A stretch of DNA of 64,000 nucleotides, taken from NCBI RefSeq assembly GCF_029360705.1, contig NZ_JARKMX010000002.1, forward strand, positions 434,001 through 498,000, read 5' to 3'. Of this stretch, positions 1 through 9,877 are shown piece by piece. Source of the stretch: Paraflavitalea pollutisoli. Lineage in GTDB: Bacteria > Bacteroidota > Bacteroidia > Chitinophagales > Chitinophagaceae. The number at the start of each line of letters is the position of its first letter. Position 1 is the first letter of the stretch. The notes beneath the pieces are model-generated. The model made no database searches. It was not told the origin of the DNA and saw only the letters and a program-made list of their open reading frames with translations. The translations under genes and the position numbers were made by a program.

Positions 1-1
1 C

Positions 2-244
2 CTGCACCCACTCAATACAGTTGGCGCCATCCCCACCAGCAAGCAGGCAGCCATCGTACGGGAGATGCACACGTACGCTTTTGAATTCCTGCGTTGGAAA
101 AAGGCAGGCGTATTGAAAAAGCATTGGGAGGCACACACCAAAAAGATATGCCCCCGTTGCGGCATCCCCTTCCACAAAGAATACCTGGGCAAAACCAAGC
201 GAAGAACCTTCTTCTGCGAAAGTTGTCAAATCCGCTATGCCTGA
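2..244 (+). CDS. Nei/Fpg-family DNA glycosylase, C-terminal fragment
   Basis: This is the 3' end of a gene that begins left of the window; the frame opens at base 2 and stops with TGA at 242-244, giving 80 residues. It carries a zinc finger of the form CPRC then CESC, separated by a basic stretch (GKTKRRTFF), as in the C-terminal finger of formamidopyrimidine-DNA glycosylase/endonuclease VIII. Just ahead are helices of the helix-two-turn-helix region (TSKQAAIVREM). These enzymes excise oxidised bases and cut the strand by beta/delta elimination. The catalytic N-terminal Pro and Glu lie outside the window, so Fpg and Nei cannot be separated here. Confidence 0.75.
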   Translation: MHPLNTVGAIPTSKQAAIVREMHTYAFEFLRWKKAGVLKKHWEAHTKKICPRCGIPFHKEYLGKTKRRTFFCESCQIRYA

Positions 245-382
245 CCAACAGCTTCCTGGGTAAACACGACCGGCAACCGTTGGCGGTGCGTTCATGCCGG
301 TATTGCCCCTCCGTGGTAAGATCCGGCGCTATCCTGATTCTGGCACCATATTTACAGGTTAATCCATTAAAACGATATAGCC

Positions 383-883
383 ATGGACGGAAAACAACTT
401 TGCCAGGTCTACCTGGCCGAAATGAAAGCGGAGTCTACTGCTACCCGTAATTGCCTGGAACGCATACCCGAAAGCACTTACAAGTTCAAGCCCCACGAAA
501 AGTCGATGGAGATGGGCTACCTCACCCTGTTGGTGGCAGATATTCCCCGGTGGATCGAGAAGATGATCGAAAAGTCGGTGATTGACTTCACCACCGACGA
601 GCGGTTCCCATTAAGCACCACCGATAAGTTGCTCGGCTGGTACGATAAACACCTCGAAGGGGCCTATAACGCCCTGGCCAACATCACCGATGAAAGTCTC
701 AATAAACAATTTGAGCTGAAGAACGGTGGACAATTGTTATGGGCCTCCCCTAAACTGGAAGCTATCGAAAACACCATTAACCATTGGATACACCACCGCG
801 GGCAACTGACCGTATACATGCGCATGAATGACATCGCGGTACCGTCGATCTACGGTCCATCCGGCGATACGAAAGGGTTTTAG
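383..883 (+). CDS. DinB-like four-helix protein (DUF1569/DinB superfamily)
   Basis: A 166-residue protein with the look of DinB/YfiT-type metal-binding four-helix bundles: a KSMEMGYL...ADIPRW block near residues 40-60 and an NHWIHHRGQLTVYMR block near residues 132-146, which supplies the usual C-terminal histidine pair. The first histidine of the usual triad, expected in a 'xTHxAE' context, is replaced by Leu (TLLVADIPRW). Family members are thiol transferases, stress proteins or of unknown role. The gene is monocistronic, about 140 bp after the glycosylase. Family assignment is fairly sure; the function is unknown. Confidence 0.75.
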   Translation: MDGKQLCQVYLAEMKAESTATRNCLERIPESTYKFKPHEKSMEMGYLTLLVADIPRWIEKMIEKSVIDFTTDERFPLSTTDKLLGWYDKHLEGAYNALANITDESLNKQFELKNGGQLLWASPKLEAIENTINHWIHHRGQLTVYMRMNDIAVPSIYGPSGDTKGF

Positions 884-971
884 CGCTCAGGCATTCGCTT
901 CGGCGCCCTAAGGTTTTATTAGTCTGTAACCACCCGGCTACCCGGCAACACGCCGGCAGTAGCCTCCACAT

Positions 972-1006
972 AAAAAAGCGGTGAACCACAATAGGTTCGC
1001 CGCTTT
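972..1006 (-). terminator. Rho-independent terminator after icmF
   Basis: Inverted repeat AAAGCGGTGAACC (975-987) and GGTTCGCCGCTTT (994-1006) with a 6-nt loop. On the minus strand it is followed by six T (complement of 972-977). It lies 21 bp past the IcmF stop codon. Confidence 0.8.
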
Positions 1007-1027
1007 GTATTACAAACAATCGAAAGA

Positions 1028-4000
1028 TTACATATTTCTCCGGTATTGGCCACCCACCTCATACAAGGCATGGGTGATCTGCCCCAGTGAACAATACTTC
1101 ACCGTTTCCATCAGTTCGGCAAACAGGTTACCGTTGTTAATGGCTACCACTTTCAATCGATCCAGCATAGCCGCACAATGTGCATCGTTCCTTTTCTGGA
1201 AAGCCTGCAGGTTCTGGATCTGCTGCTCTTTTTCTTCCGTCGTGCTACGAATCACCTCCTGCGGTATCACCGTCGGACTACCTTTCTTGTTCAGGAAGGT
1301 ATTGACCCCCACAATCGGCAACTCGCCATTGTGTTTTAGACTTTCATAATAGAGGCTTTCTTCCTGGATCTTATTGCGCTGGTACATGCGCTCCATGGCG
1401 CCTAGTACACCACCACGATCGGTAAGCCGGTCAAATTCCGTCAGCACCGCTTCTTCCACCAGGTCGGTCAGTTCTTCGATCAGGAAAGAGCCCTGAATGA
1501 AGTTCTCCGTTTTGGCCGTCCCCAGCTCGCGGTTGATGATCAGCTGAATGGCCATCGCCCGGCGTACACTTTCTTCCGTCGGTGTGGTGATGGCTTCGTC
1601 GTATGCGTTTGTATGTAAACTGTTACAGTTGTCATAGATCGCATACAAAGCCTGCAGCGTTGTCCGGATATCGTTGAAGTCGATCTCCTGCGCATGCAAA
1701 CTGCGGCCGGAGGTCTGGATATGATACTTTAGTTTCTGCGAGCGGTCATTGCCCTTGTATTTCTCTTTCATCGCCTTGGCCCAGATGCGCCGCGCCACCC
1801 GCCCGATCACACTGTACTCGGCATCCATACCATTGCTGAAGAAGAAAGATAGGTTGGGGGCAAAATCGTCGATGTGCATACCACGGCTGAGGTAATACTC
1901 CACGTAGGTAAACCCATTGGCCAATGTAAAGGCCAGCTGCGTGATGGGATTGGCCCCCGCTTCAGCTATATGGTAACCGCTGATGCTGACACTATAGAAA
2001 TTACGCACCTTCTGTTCGATAAAATATTCCTGCACATCCCCCATCAGCTTCAGGGCAAACTCGGTGCTGAAGATGCACGTGTTCTGTGCCTGATCTTCTT
2101 TCAGGATATCCGCCTGCACCGTTCCCCGCACCTGCGACAAGGCCTCCGCCTTCAGTTTTTGGTACACCTCCGCCGTCAACACTTCCTCGCCACTCAGGCC
2201 CAGCAACTTCAATCCAAGGCCGCTATTGCCTTCGGGTAGCCTTTCGGGCGAAGAAGGATTGTAGTAAACAGGTTTGGGTAAATGCGCAAAACGGGTTGCG
2301 ATCTTTTTATTGACCTCTTCCCACAAACCATTTGCTCCGATGTATTTTTCACACAACTGATCGATGGCAGCATTCATGAAAAACGCCAGCAGGATAGGAG
2401 CCGGACCATTGATCGTCATACTCACCGAAGTCTTCGGATCGCACAGATCGAATCCACTGTAGAGTTTCTTGGCATCATCGACAGTAGCAATGCTTACCCC
2501 ACTATTGCCCACCTTACCATAGATATCAGGCCGGTGTGCCGGGTCTTCGCCGTATAAGGTTACGCTGTCAAAAGCAGTCGACAGGCGCTTGGCCGGTTGA
2601 TCTACCGATACATAGTGAAATCTTTTGTTGGTACGCTCGGGGCCACCCTCACCGGCAAACATCCGCGTAGGATCTTCGCCCTGGCGCTTCAATTCAAATA
2701 CACCGGCTGTATAGGGATACTCGCCGGGCAGGTTTTCCTGGAGCAACCAGCGCAGAATATCGCCCCCATCTTTGTAGCGGGGCAATACCACTTTAGGTAT
2801 GCGGGTACCACTCAGTGTTTGTGTGATCAGTGGTTGCTTGATCACTTTATCGCGTACCTGGTATTCGAAGAAATCGGCCTGGTACTTTTTCACCACGGCA
2901 GGCCATTGATCCAGCAAGGTCTTACAGCCGGGATGCAGCTTATTTTCAAAGTCTTTTTTCAACAACTCCAGGTCCTTGCTATAATGGGCCTTGGTTCCGG
3001 CAGCTTCCATTACGCCCTGGATCTGGTAAATGCGGGAAGCAATCACACATTGTTCCTGCACCCACTCATTGTACCCACGATTGCCCTCGGCGATCTCGGA
3101 GAGATAGCGTACGCGCTTAGGTGGAATGATCTGACTCTTGGTACTGGTATCGCGGGTGTGCGGATGCAACACCAGTTCTCCAAAGGAGGTGCCTGTTTTT
3201 TGTTGAATGGCAACGACCAGCTTTTCAAACAGCTCGTTTACCCCGGCATCGTTAAACTGTGCCGCGATGGTACCGATCACCGGCACTTCTTCATCTTTTG
3301 CCATGAAGAGCTGGTGGTTGCGTTTGTATTGCTTGCGCACATCGTGCAGGGCATCGAGAGCACCGGCCTTGTCAAACTTATTGATACAGATTACGTCGGC
3401 GTAATCCAGCATATTGATCTTTTCGAGCTGTGAAGCCGCACCGTATTCGGGCGTCATCACATAGAGGCTCACATCGCAGAAGTCGAGTATACTCACATCG
3501 CTTTGGCCTACACCGGCACTTTCAAGGATGATGAAATCGAAGCCGGCAGCCTTACAGATGTTGACGGCATCTTCTACGTATTTGCTCAGGGCCACATCGC
3601 TTTCGCGCGTCGCCAGCGAGCGCATATAAGCCCGGGGCGAATGAATACTGTTCATGCGGATGCGGTCACCCAGCAAGGCACCGCCCGTCTTTTTGCGGGA
3701 AGGATCTACCGATACCACGGCGATCGTTTTATCAGCAAACGCATTCAGGTAACGGCGAACAATCTCGTCTGTTACTGATGATTTACCCGCACCACCGGTA
3801 CCGGTGATGCCCAGTACGGGCGGATTGCTGGTTGTGGTAACGCTATCCGCGCCAGCGTTGAGGTGCCTGTTATCGATGGCATTCTTTTCTGCGCCGGCTT
3901 TGCCAAACTTTTTCGTCGCGCCATTTGCCATCACTCCATCCCGGCCACGGCCGTCAACAGCCGTATCGCCATGACCATCCCGGTTATTCTCCACATTCGA

Positions 4001-4504
4001 GATGCTGCGGGCGATGCGGCGAATATCTTTCCATTCACCCAGCTTCATCGGCGTTTTGAAATTGGCAGGATCACCGTTCACGGGAAAGTCGCACTGCTTT
4101 ACGACCTCTTCAATCATGCCTTCGAGGCCCAGTTTGCGACCATCGTCGGGGCTGTAGATCTTGGTGATGCCGTAATGATGCAGTTCTTCTATTTCCTGGG
4201 GCAGGATGGTACCACCACCACCGCCAAATATTTTGATGTGGCCACAGCCGTTTTCGTCGAGCAGGTCCTTCATGTATTTGAAGAACTCTACGTGACCGCC
4301 CTGGTAGCTGGTAATGGCGATACCCTGGGCATCTTCTTCAATGGCACATTCCACGATCTCGGCAACCGACCGGTTATGCCCGAGGTGAATGATCTCGGCC
4401 CCCTTGGCCTGCATAATGCGGCGCATGATATTGATGGCAGCATCGTGCCCGTCAAAGAGGGAAGCAGCCGTTACGATACGTACAGTATTTGTAGTGAAGC
4501 TCAT
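1028..4504 (-). CDS. icmF: Fused isobutyryl-CoA mutase (IcmF)
   Basis: A 1158-residue adenosylcobalamin enzyme that interconverts isobutyryl-CoA and n-butyryl-CoA, with its own G-protein chaperone built in. Domain order as read: B12-binding domain (1-140) with the DGHDAAI lower-ligand motif (His20) and a GGGGG loop (94-98); a MeaB/ArgK-type GTPase with P-loop GTGGAGKS (235-242); then the mutase barrel (about 560-1158), including the PYTAGVF...[11 protein letters not shown] stretch typical of IcmF rather than methylmalonyl-CoA mutase. Residues 171-228, between B12 and GTPase domains, are a low-complexity Gly/Asp/Asn-rich linker. A TAACTTCG box (complement of 4529-4536) resembles the phylum's -7 element, about 25 bp before the ATG. 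Monocistronic; IcmF-like acyl specificity (for example pivalyl-CoA) cannot be told from sequence. Confidence 0.93.
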   Translation of the reverse strand: MSFTTNTVRIVTAASLFDGHDAAINIMRRIMQAKGAEIIHLGHNRSVAEIVECAIEEDAQGIAITSYQGGHVEFFKYMKDLLDENGCGHIKIFGGGGGTILPQEIEELHHYGITKIYSPDDGRKLGLEGMIEEVVKQCDFPVNGDPANFKTPMKLGEWKDIRRIARSISNVENNRDGHGDTAVDGRGRDGVMANGATKKFGKAGAEKNAIDNRHLNAGADSVTTTSNPPVLGITGTGGAGKSSVTDEIVRRYLNAFADKTIAVVSVDPSRKKTGGALLGDRIRMNSIHSPRAYMRSLATRESDVALSKYVEDAVNICKAAGFDFIILESAGVGQSDVSILDFCDVSLYVMTPEYGAASQLEKINMLDYADVICINKFDKAGALDALHDVRKQYKRNHQLFMAKDEEVPVIGTIAAQFNDAGVNELFEKLVVAIQQKTGTSFGELVLHPHTRDTSTKSQIIPPKRVRYLSEIAEGNRGYNEWVQEQCVIASRIYQIQGVMEAAGTKAHYSKDLELLKKDFENKLHPGCKTLLDQWPAVVKKYQADFFEYQVRDKVIKQPLITQTLSGTRIPKVVLPRYKDGGDILRWLLQENLPGEYPYTAGVFELKRQGEDPTRMFAGEGGPERTNKRFHYVSVDQPAKRLSTAFDSVTLYGEDPAHRPDIYGKVGNSGVSIATVDDAKKLYSGFDLCDPKTSVSMTINGPAPILLAFFMNAAIDQLCEKYIGANGLWEEVNKKIATRFAHLPKPVYYNPSSPERLPEGNSGLGLKLLGLSGEEVLTAEVYQKLKAEALSQVRGTVQADILKEDQAQNTCIFSTEFALKLMGDVQEYFIEQKVRNFYSVSISGYHIAEAGANPITQLAFTLANGFTYVEYYLSRGMHIDDFAPNLSFFFSNGMDAEYSVIGRVARRIWAKAMKEKYKGNDRSQKLKYHIQTSGRSLHAQEIDFNDIRTTLQALYAIYDNCNSLHTNAYDEAITTPTEESVRRAMAIQLIINRELGTAKTENFIQGSFLIEELTDLVEEAVLTEFDRLTDRGGVLGAMERMYQRNKIQEESLYYESLKHNGELPIVGVNTFLNKKGSPTVIPQEVIRSTTEEKEQQIQNLQAFQKRNDAHCAAMLDRLKVVAINNGNLFAELMETVKYCSLGQITHALYEVGGQYRRNM

Positions 4505-4626
4505 ATCAGGTAATAATTACGATCGCTGCGAAGTTAGCTCAAAAAGCTAATGATCGTTAGTATCAGGCAATTTGATTTCCTAATCACTTAAAATGGAGTA
4601 GCTTAGACCTATAAAATGCCTACACC

Positions 4627-5448
4627 ATGGTGATTGATGCACACGTACACTTCTGGAAGTACAACAAGCAGCGCGATAGCTGGATGGATGACATGAAGAC
4701 CCTGCAGCAAGACTACCTGCCCGAACACCTCGAACCTACGCTTCGGCGCAACGGGGTCGATGGGGTAGTGGCAGTGCAGGCCAGCCAGGAGGAAGTAGAA
4801 ACCAGGTTCCTGTCGGAACTTGCCCGCACCCATCCCATCATCAAAGGGGTAGTGGGCTGGCTCGACCTACAGGCTGATAACATCGAAGAGCGGCTCGAAC
4901 ATTTTACCCAATACGAAAGCATCCGCGGCTACCGCCATGTGGTGCAGGCAGAACCGGATGACTTCCTGCTACGGCACAACTTCCAGCGAGGTGTGCGGGC
5001 ACTGAAGGCATACAATTATACTTATGACGTATTGATCTTTCACCACCAGCTGAAGCCGGCGGTGGAGTTTGTAGCGCAGTTTCCCGATCAGAAGCTCATC
5101 ATCGACCACTGCGCCAAACCCGATATCAAGCACAAGAAGATCGACGAATGGGCTGCCCTGATGAAGGAGATCGCCCAACAGCCACAGGTCTATTGCAAGC
5201 TGTCGGGCCTGTTTACCGAAGCGGCCTGGAAAACCTGGAGTGCGGCGGAATTCTATCCGTATCTCGATGTAGTGTTCGAAGCCTTTGGTACAGACAGGTT
5301 GGTATTTGGCAGCGACTGGCCGGTGATGCTGGTCAGTGGCATCTATGTACAATGGAAAAGCCTATTGGAGAAATACATGGAAAACTACAAAGCCGAAGAG
5401 AAAGACAAGGTATTTGGCCGCAATGCCCAAACCTTCTATTCTTTATAA
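4627..5448 (+). CDS. Amidohydrolase family 2 / lactonase-like hydrolase (COG3618)
   Basis: A 273-residue TIM-barrel metal hydrolase of the amidohydrolase-2 family, close in layout to L-fuconolactonase and 2-pyrone-4,6-dicarboxylate hydrolase. The metal-binding HxH is at the very start (DAHVHFW, residues 4-10); later come IIDHCAKPD (about 156-164) and FGSDWPV (about 234-240), supplying the conserved His and Asp. It has no signal peptide and should be cytoplasmic. It stands divergently from icmF and is followed by its own terminator, so there is no pathway context; the natural substrate, a lactone or amide, is unknown. Confidence 0.85.
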   Translation: MVIDAHVHFWKYNKQRDSWMDDMKTLQQDYLPEHLEPTLRRNGVDGVVAVQASQEEVETRFLSELARTHPIIKGVVGWLDLQADNIEERLEHFTQYESIRGYRHVVQAEPDDFLLRHNFQRGVRALKAYNYTYDVLIFHHQLKPAVEFVAQFPDQKLIIDHCAKPDIKHKKIDEWAALMKEIAQQPQVYCKLSGLFTEAAWKTWSAAEFYPYLDVVFEAFGTDRLVFGSDWPVMLVSGIYVQWKSLLEKYMENYKAEEKDKVFGRNAQTFYSL

Positions 5449-5453
5449 ATCAT

Positions 5454-5488
5454 TGGCGGCTCGCAGTCCTTGTGAGCCGCCACTTTCC
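5454..5488 (+). terminator. Putative terminator after the amidohydrolase gene
   Basis: Stem TGGCGGCTC (5454-5462) and GAGCCGCCA (5474-5482) with an 11-nt loop, followed by a pyrimidine tract (CTTTCCTT). It starts 6 bp after the stop codon. Confidence 0.65.
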
Positions 5489-5647
5489 TTGATTCCAGAT
5501 ACCCGTTTGTAATTCAAGGCCTTACCTGAAAACCCGCTCCCCGCCAGCCTTTCGACCGCCTCCACTCACGGCACCGCCTCTCCCAAATAATTTCCGGACT
5601 CATCACAAAAATCCTTATATTGTGTAAGCCACACACAAACGACTGCT

Positions 5648-6208
5648 TTGAAACAATGCGCCGCCATATTGTTACTAAGTCTCCTTTCCTTCAACTGGTT
5701 TGGCTACCGCATTCTAGCAGACATCCTTCAGCAACAGGCAGATATAGCACTCGAAGCAAAACTGGATCAACACGATTACGACGAATCAAGGCTCGTCGAA
5801 ATGCGCGTTACCCTCGACCTCCCCTATCAGACCAACTGGACCGATTTTGAACGGGTAGATGGTGAAATAGAGATCAACGGTATCCACTATAAATATGTAA
5901 AACGTAAAGTGCAGGACGGACAGCTCGTGCTCCTCTGTCTTCCCAATGAGCAAAAAATGAAACTGCAAACGGCCCGCGACGACTTCTTCAAACTCGTCAA
6001 CGATTTGCAGCATCCGTCCCAAAGCAAAAAATCAGACAACCACGCCTTTTCCTTCCATAGTTTTTCCACGGAATATTGTTCCCAAAGGAACGAGTGGAGC
6101 CTGGCCGCACTCCACGCGGAACCGCTACACTTCCGCCAAACAACAGCAGTCATCCCGGAAGGCGCCTATGCCGCCACGCCAGAACAACCACCGGAGTTGC
6201 TCGGTTAA
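5648..6208 (+). CDS. Exported protein of unknown function at the head of the haloperoxidase locus
   Basis: A 186-residue protein I do not recognise. It would begin with a TTG codon; no in-frame ATG would keep the N-terminal hydrophobic segment (AAILLLSLLSFNWFGY), which looks like a signal peptide or single anchor. The middle (about 40-115) is rich in alternating charged and hydrophobic residues that could form a small beta domain (VEMRVTLDLPY..., EIEINGIHYKYVKRKV); the C-terminal third is low in predicted structure and Pro/Ala-rich. It is 145 bp upstream of the first haloperoxidase-like lipoprotein on the same strand. Small exported proteins of this kind often sit near outer-membrane receptor genes in this phylum, but I can name no function. 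Confidence 0.6.
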   Translation: MKQCAAILLLSLLSFNWFGYRILADILQQQADIALEAKLDQHDYDESRLVEMRVTLDLPYQTNWTDFERVDGEIEINGIHYKYVKRKVQDGQLVLLCLPNEQKMKLQTARDDFFKLVNDLQHPSQSKKSDNHAFSFHSFSTEYCSQRNEWSLAALHAEPLHFRQTTAVIPEGAYAATPEQPPELLG

Positions 6209-6353
6209 TCTTCTAGTGACTCACTTTTGATCGTCTCGCAGCATTCGTATTGGCCATCCTTACATTGGCATTACCAGCACATCGATCACAACCCGTGTTC
6301 TAAAGCAGCACAAGGCTGCCATGGAACAGATACGCCATCATATCCGACTATAC

Positions 6354-7697
6354 ATGCAAAAGTTCCTTTTGGCCATCTTACTGTGCGCCTCCATTGTGTC
6401 CTGTAAACCCAAAGATGATTACCAGGCAGTGATGCACGATCCTGTCTTGTACAGCAAGCTAACCGGTCAACTCACGGAGATCATGACCTTCAACATCTTT
6501 ACGCCGGTTGTAGCCAGCAGGGTATACGCCTATGCCCACCTGGCCGGCTATGAAGCCATGGCAGCTGGTGACAGCAATTACCTGTCGCTTGCCGGACAAC
6601 TCAAAGGATTTGAGGGAGTACCCAAAGCACCGGCAGGCAAACCAATAGACCACCACTACGCCGCCATGATCGCCATGATGGAAGTGGGCAAAACACTCAC
6701 CTTCTCCAATGCGACCATGGATAGCATCGTCAATGCCCTCAAAGACCAGGCACTCGACCACGGCATGCCCGACTCGATGGAAGCACACTCCAAAGCCTAT
6801 GGAATGGAGGTAGCCAAAGCCGTACTCGGCTGGAGCAAAAAAGACAACTACGCACAAACCCGCTCTGCCCCCAAATACACCGTTCCCGAAGAAGAAGGGA
6901 AATGGATACCCACGCCGCCTGCTTATATACAGGCTGTAGAACCGCATTGGCGCACCATCCGCACCATCGCCATGGACAGCGCCAGTCAATTTGCGCCACC
7001 GCCGCCGGCCACGTATAGCAAAGACAGCAGCAGCGAATTCTACCAATGGGCCAAAGGCGTGTACGAGACCGGCAATAACCTCACCGAAGAAGAGAAAGCC
7101 ATCGCCAGCTTCTGGGATTGCAACGGCTTCAAGGTAAATGTGGTGGGCCACGCGATGTTTGCCACCAAAGCCATGACCCCCGGCGGCCACTGGATGGGCA
7201 TCGTCGGCATCATCTGCAAAGACAGAAACGTCAACTTTGCCAAAACCATACATACCTATACCATCGTATCCTTCGCCCTCATGGATGCCTTCATCTCCTG
7301 CTGGGACGCCAAGTATACCTGGGCACTCATTCGCCCCGAATCGATGATCAACCAATTCATCGATCCGGCGTGGAAACCGTTCTTACAAACACCACCGTTC
7401 CCGGAATATACCAGCGGTCACTCGGAAATCTCCAGCGCCGCCGCTACCGTACTCGAACACCTGTACGGAAACAATATTTCCTTCAGCGATTCCACCGAGC
7501 GGGGCTGGGGCTGGCCCGACCGGAAGTTCACCTCCGTTCGTCAGGCGGCTGACGAAGCAGGTATCAGCCGTTATTACGGCGGCATTCACTACCGCAAATC
7601 CGTGGAAGTAGCCAAAGAACAGGGCTTGCGCCTCGGCAATTACATCATAAGCAAACTGCAGACAGATAAACAGGCCAGTAAACTGGCTGCCCATTGA
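6354..7697 (+). CDS. Vanadium-dependent haloperoxidase/PAP2-type lipoprotein (first copy)
   Basis: A 447-residue exported lipoprotein of the vanadium chloroperoxidase/type 2 phosphatidic acid phosphatase superfamily. I place the start at 6354 because it gives a compact lipoprotein signal (MQKFLLAILLCASIVSC) with lipobox Cys; an upstream in-frame ATG at 6321 adds 11 residues. All oxyanion-binding motifs are present near the C-terminus: K-x6-RP (KYTWALIRP), SGH (YTSGHSE) and SR-x5-H (SRYYGGIHY). The same site binds vanadate in haloperoxidases and phosphate in acid phosphatases, so either peroxide-dependent halide oxidation or phosphomonoester cleavage is possible. It is the second member of a probable operon running to the TonB receptor at 13693 and only loosely resembles the second copy (9878-11431). 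Confidence 0.85.
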   Translation: MQKFLLAILLCASIVSCKPKDDYQAVMHDPVLYSKLTGQLTEIMTFNIFTPVVASRVYAYAHLAGYEAMAAGDSNYLSLAGQLKGFEGVPKAPAGKPIDHHYAAMIAMMEVGKTLTFSNATMDSIVNALKDQALDHGMPDSMEAHSKAYGMEVAKAVLGWSKKDNYAQTRSAPKYTVPEEEGKWIPTPPAYIQAVEPHWRTIRTIAMDSASQFAPPPPATYSKDSSSEFYQWAKGVYETGNNLTEEEKAIASFWDCNGFKVNVVGHAMFATKAMTPGGHWMGIVGIICKDRNVNFAKTIHTYTIVSFALMDAFISCWDAKYTWALIRPESMINQFIDPAWKPFLQTPPFPEYTSGHSEISSAAATVLEHLYGNNISFSDSTERGWGWPDRKFTSVRQAADEAGISRYYGGIHYRKSVEVAKEQGLRLGNYIISKLQTDKQASKLAAH

Positions 7698-7793
7698 TTC
7701 AGATCCTTTACCCATCCGAAAACAAGATATCCTACCCAAATACCAAAGAAGAAAATGCGCTAGAATCAACACGTCCAAAAACTACTGCCAAAC

Positions 7794-8879
7794 ATGAAAA
7801 AACTAATTGCTTGTTGCTGCATGCTCCTCGCTGGTGCAGCTGCCTACGCACAAGGCTGTGTAGCCATCCGTAGCACCGGTGCCGTTTGTACGAAACCCGA
7901 CGCCATGGCCGACGGACACAAAGGATGGCAACTCAATACCACCTACCGCTACTTCAGATCATTCAGACATTTTGTAGGCACAGAAGAACAAAAGGAAAGA
8001 CTCGAGAAAAACACAGAGGTCATCAACTGGACTCATAACCTCGACCTGGCCCTGGTACGCCACTTCAACAACCGCTGGTCGCTGGCTGTGAACCTGCCCA
8101 TTATTTCCAACGTACGTTCATCGCTGTATGAACATGGAGGTAACAGCGCCAAGAATGCCCGCCACAAAACAAGCTCCTTCGGCATCGGCGATATCCGCTT
8201 CACTGGCTATTACTGGCTGTTTGACCCCATGAAATCGCCCAATGCCAATATACAGGTTGGCCTGGGCATCAAATTACCAACCGGCGACTACCAGTATCAG
8301 GACTTCTTCGTTAAAAACGATACCACCAAATTGCTCGGTCCCGTCGACCAGTCGATCCAGCTGGGGGATGGCGGCACCGGCTTCACCACGGAGATCAACG
8401 CCTACTACAACTTCTCGAAGAAGATAAGCGTGTACGGTAGCTTCTTTTACCTCCTCAATCCGCGTGAGCAAAATGGTGTATCCACCGGCCGGGGTAGCCC
8501 CGTAGCGGCAACCGCCATTACCTACGGCAGCAGCGTAATGAGTGTGCCCGATCAATACATGGTCCGCGGCGGCGCCAACTATACGCTCGACAAACTAACC
8601 GCTTCAGCAGGTATTCGTATGGAATGCGTGCCCTCCAGTGACCTTATTGGTGGCAGCAGCGGATTCAGAAGACCAGGTTATGTACTATCAGCAGAACCTG
8701 GCCTCTCCTACAACCTCCCCAAATTCAGCGCTTTCGTTACGGTACCCGTAGCCTTGCAACGCAACCGTACCCAGAGCTATGCCGATAAGCAACGAACCCG
8801 GATCACCGGCGTTTATGCGCAGGGAGATGCAGCCTTCGCCGACTACTCGATCAACATCGGCTGCTCATTCCGGTTTTAA
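7794..8879 (+). CDS. Outer-membrane beta-barrel protein
   Basis: A 361-residue protein with a Sec signal peptide (MKKLIACCCMLLAGAAAYAQ, cleavage after AYAQ) and a long series of amphipathic strands with aromatic girdles (NTTYRYFRSF, LALVRHFNNRWSLAVNLPI, VGLGIKLPTGDYQY), ending in an aromatic residue (IGCSFRF), the usual outer-membrane barrel sorting signal. It resembles the porin/'transporter' barrel superfamily. A pair of cysteines (GCVAIRSTGAVC) sits at the mature N-terminus. It lies 96 bp after one haloperoxidase-like gene and 31 bp before another barrel, so it probably serves the same exported system; its cargo is unknown. Confidence 0.75.
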   Translation: MKKLIACCCMLLAGAAAYAQGCVAIRSTGAVCTKPDAMADGHKGWQLNTTYRYFRSFRHFVGTEEQKERLEKNTEVINWTHNLDLALVRHFNNRWSLAVNLPIISNVRSSLYEHGGNSAKNARHKTSSFGIGDIRFTGYYWLFDPMKSPNANIQVGLGIKLPTGDYQYQDFFVKNDTTKLLGPVDQSIQLGDGGTGFTTEINAYYNFSKKISVYGSFFYLLNPREQNGVSTGRGSPVAATAITYGSSVMSVPDQYMVRGGANYTLDKLTASAGIRMECVPSSDLIGGSSGFRRPGYVLSAEPGLSYNLPKFSAFVTVPVALQRNRTQSYADKQRTRITGVYAQGDAAFADYSINIGCSFRF

Positions 8880-8910
8880 CCAATACCACTAACTAAAATT
8901 GAACTGCCAG

Positions 8911-9876
8911 ATGAAATGCACAATACCTAACCAACTTATTCAACGCATTCTATTCGCTGTGTGCTGCCTGGTACTCCTTCGGGAACAGGCAGCTGCACAG
9001 ACGGAGATCGACGGCATCATGATGGCCAAGAACAAGTTTTGCCTCGGACCGGTCTATAGCTACAGCAGCTGGACCGATTACTGGGAAGGAAAAATGAAAC
9101 GCGACAACGAAAACCTGGGTCGCGTCTCCACACAAATGGCTGCCATTATGGGCAACTATGGCATCACCGACAAACTCAATGTGCTCTTCAGCCTGCCGTA
9201 TGTCTCCACCAAAGCCTCGGCCGGCACGCTTCACGGCATGAACGGCATCCAGGATTTCAGCCTGTGGGTAAAGTGGATGCCCATCGAGCAAAAGATCGGC
9301 AAAGGCGACTTCTCGGCCTATGCCATCGGCGGCTACTCACTGCCGGCCTCCAATTATGCAGCAGACTTCCTACCGCTGTCTATCGGACTGCGCAGCCGGA
9401 ATCTCTCCCTGCGTGCCATGGCCGATTACCAGTTGGGCTGGTTCTACGTTACCGGCTCCGCCACCTATGTGGTACGCAGTAATATCTCTATTGACCGCTC
9501 GGCCTATTATACCACCGAGATGCACTATACCAACAAGGTCGACATGCCCGATGCCGCTTCCTTCAACTTCCGCACAGGATACCGCCAGGGCAACCTGGTA
9601 GCGGAGGCCATCATCGACAACTGGACTACACTCGGCGGCTTCGACATCACCCGCAACAACATGCCCTTTCCCAGCAACAAGATGAACGCCACCCGGGTGG
9701 GCGCCAATGTCAAATACGAAATAGCACAACTGCGTGGCCTCTCGCTCATCGGCGGTGGCAACTATACCATCGCCGGCCGCAATATGGGCCAGGCCACCAC
9801 GGTATACGGCGGTATTTTCTACATCCTGGATTTTGCCGCCAGCAGGAAGACCACCACTTCACCCAAAAAGAACTGA
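8911..9876 (+). CDS. Second outer-membrane beta-barrel protein
   Basis: A 321-residue exported protein. I take the ATG at 8911 instead of the in-frame TTG at 8899; it gives a signal peptide with cleavage after EQAAAQ. The mature part starts with MMAKNKFCLGPVYSYSSWTDYWEG and alternates polar and hydrophobic residues in barrel-like strands (LNVLFSLPYVS, FSLWVKWMPI, GVYGGIFYILDF near the end). This resembles outer-membrane proteins annotated as alpha-amylase-like/transporter barrels, without a confident family. The stop is one base before the next start (TGACATG), so translation is probably coupled to the second haloperoxidase-like lipoprotein. Confidence 0.7.
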   Translation: MKCTIPNQLIQRILFAVCCLVLLREQAAAQTEIDGIMMAKNKFCLGPVYSYSSWTDYWEGKMKRDNENLGRVSTQMAAIMGNYGITDKLNVLFSLPYVSTKASAGTLHGMNGIQDFSLWVKWMPIEQKIGKGDFSAYAIGGYSLPASNYAADFLPLSIGLRSRNLSLRAMADYQLGWFYVTGSATYVVRSNISIDRSAYYTTEMHYTNKVDMPDAASFNFRTGYRQGNLVAEAIIDNWTTLGGFDITRNNMPFPSNKMNATRVGANVKYEIAQLRGLSLIGGGNYTIAGRNMGQATTVYGGIFYILDFAASRKTTTSPKKN

Positions 9877-9877
9877 C

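Noticed and set aside
6459-7355. A 298-codon minus frame in the first haloperoxidase-like gene
   Set aside because: Gly/His/Val-rich antisense text only; all motifs are on the plus strand.
9734-9877. N-terminal extension of the second haloperoxidase-like protein
   Set aside because: It lies in the preceding barrel gene; the ATG at 9878 gives a perfect lipoprotein signal.
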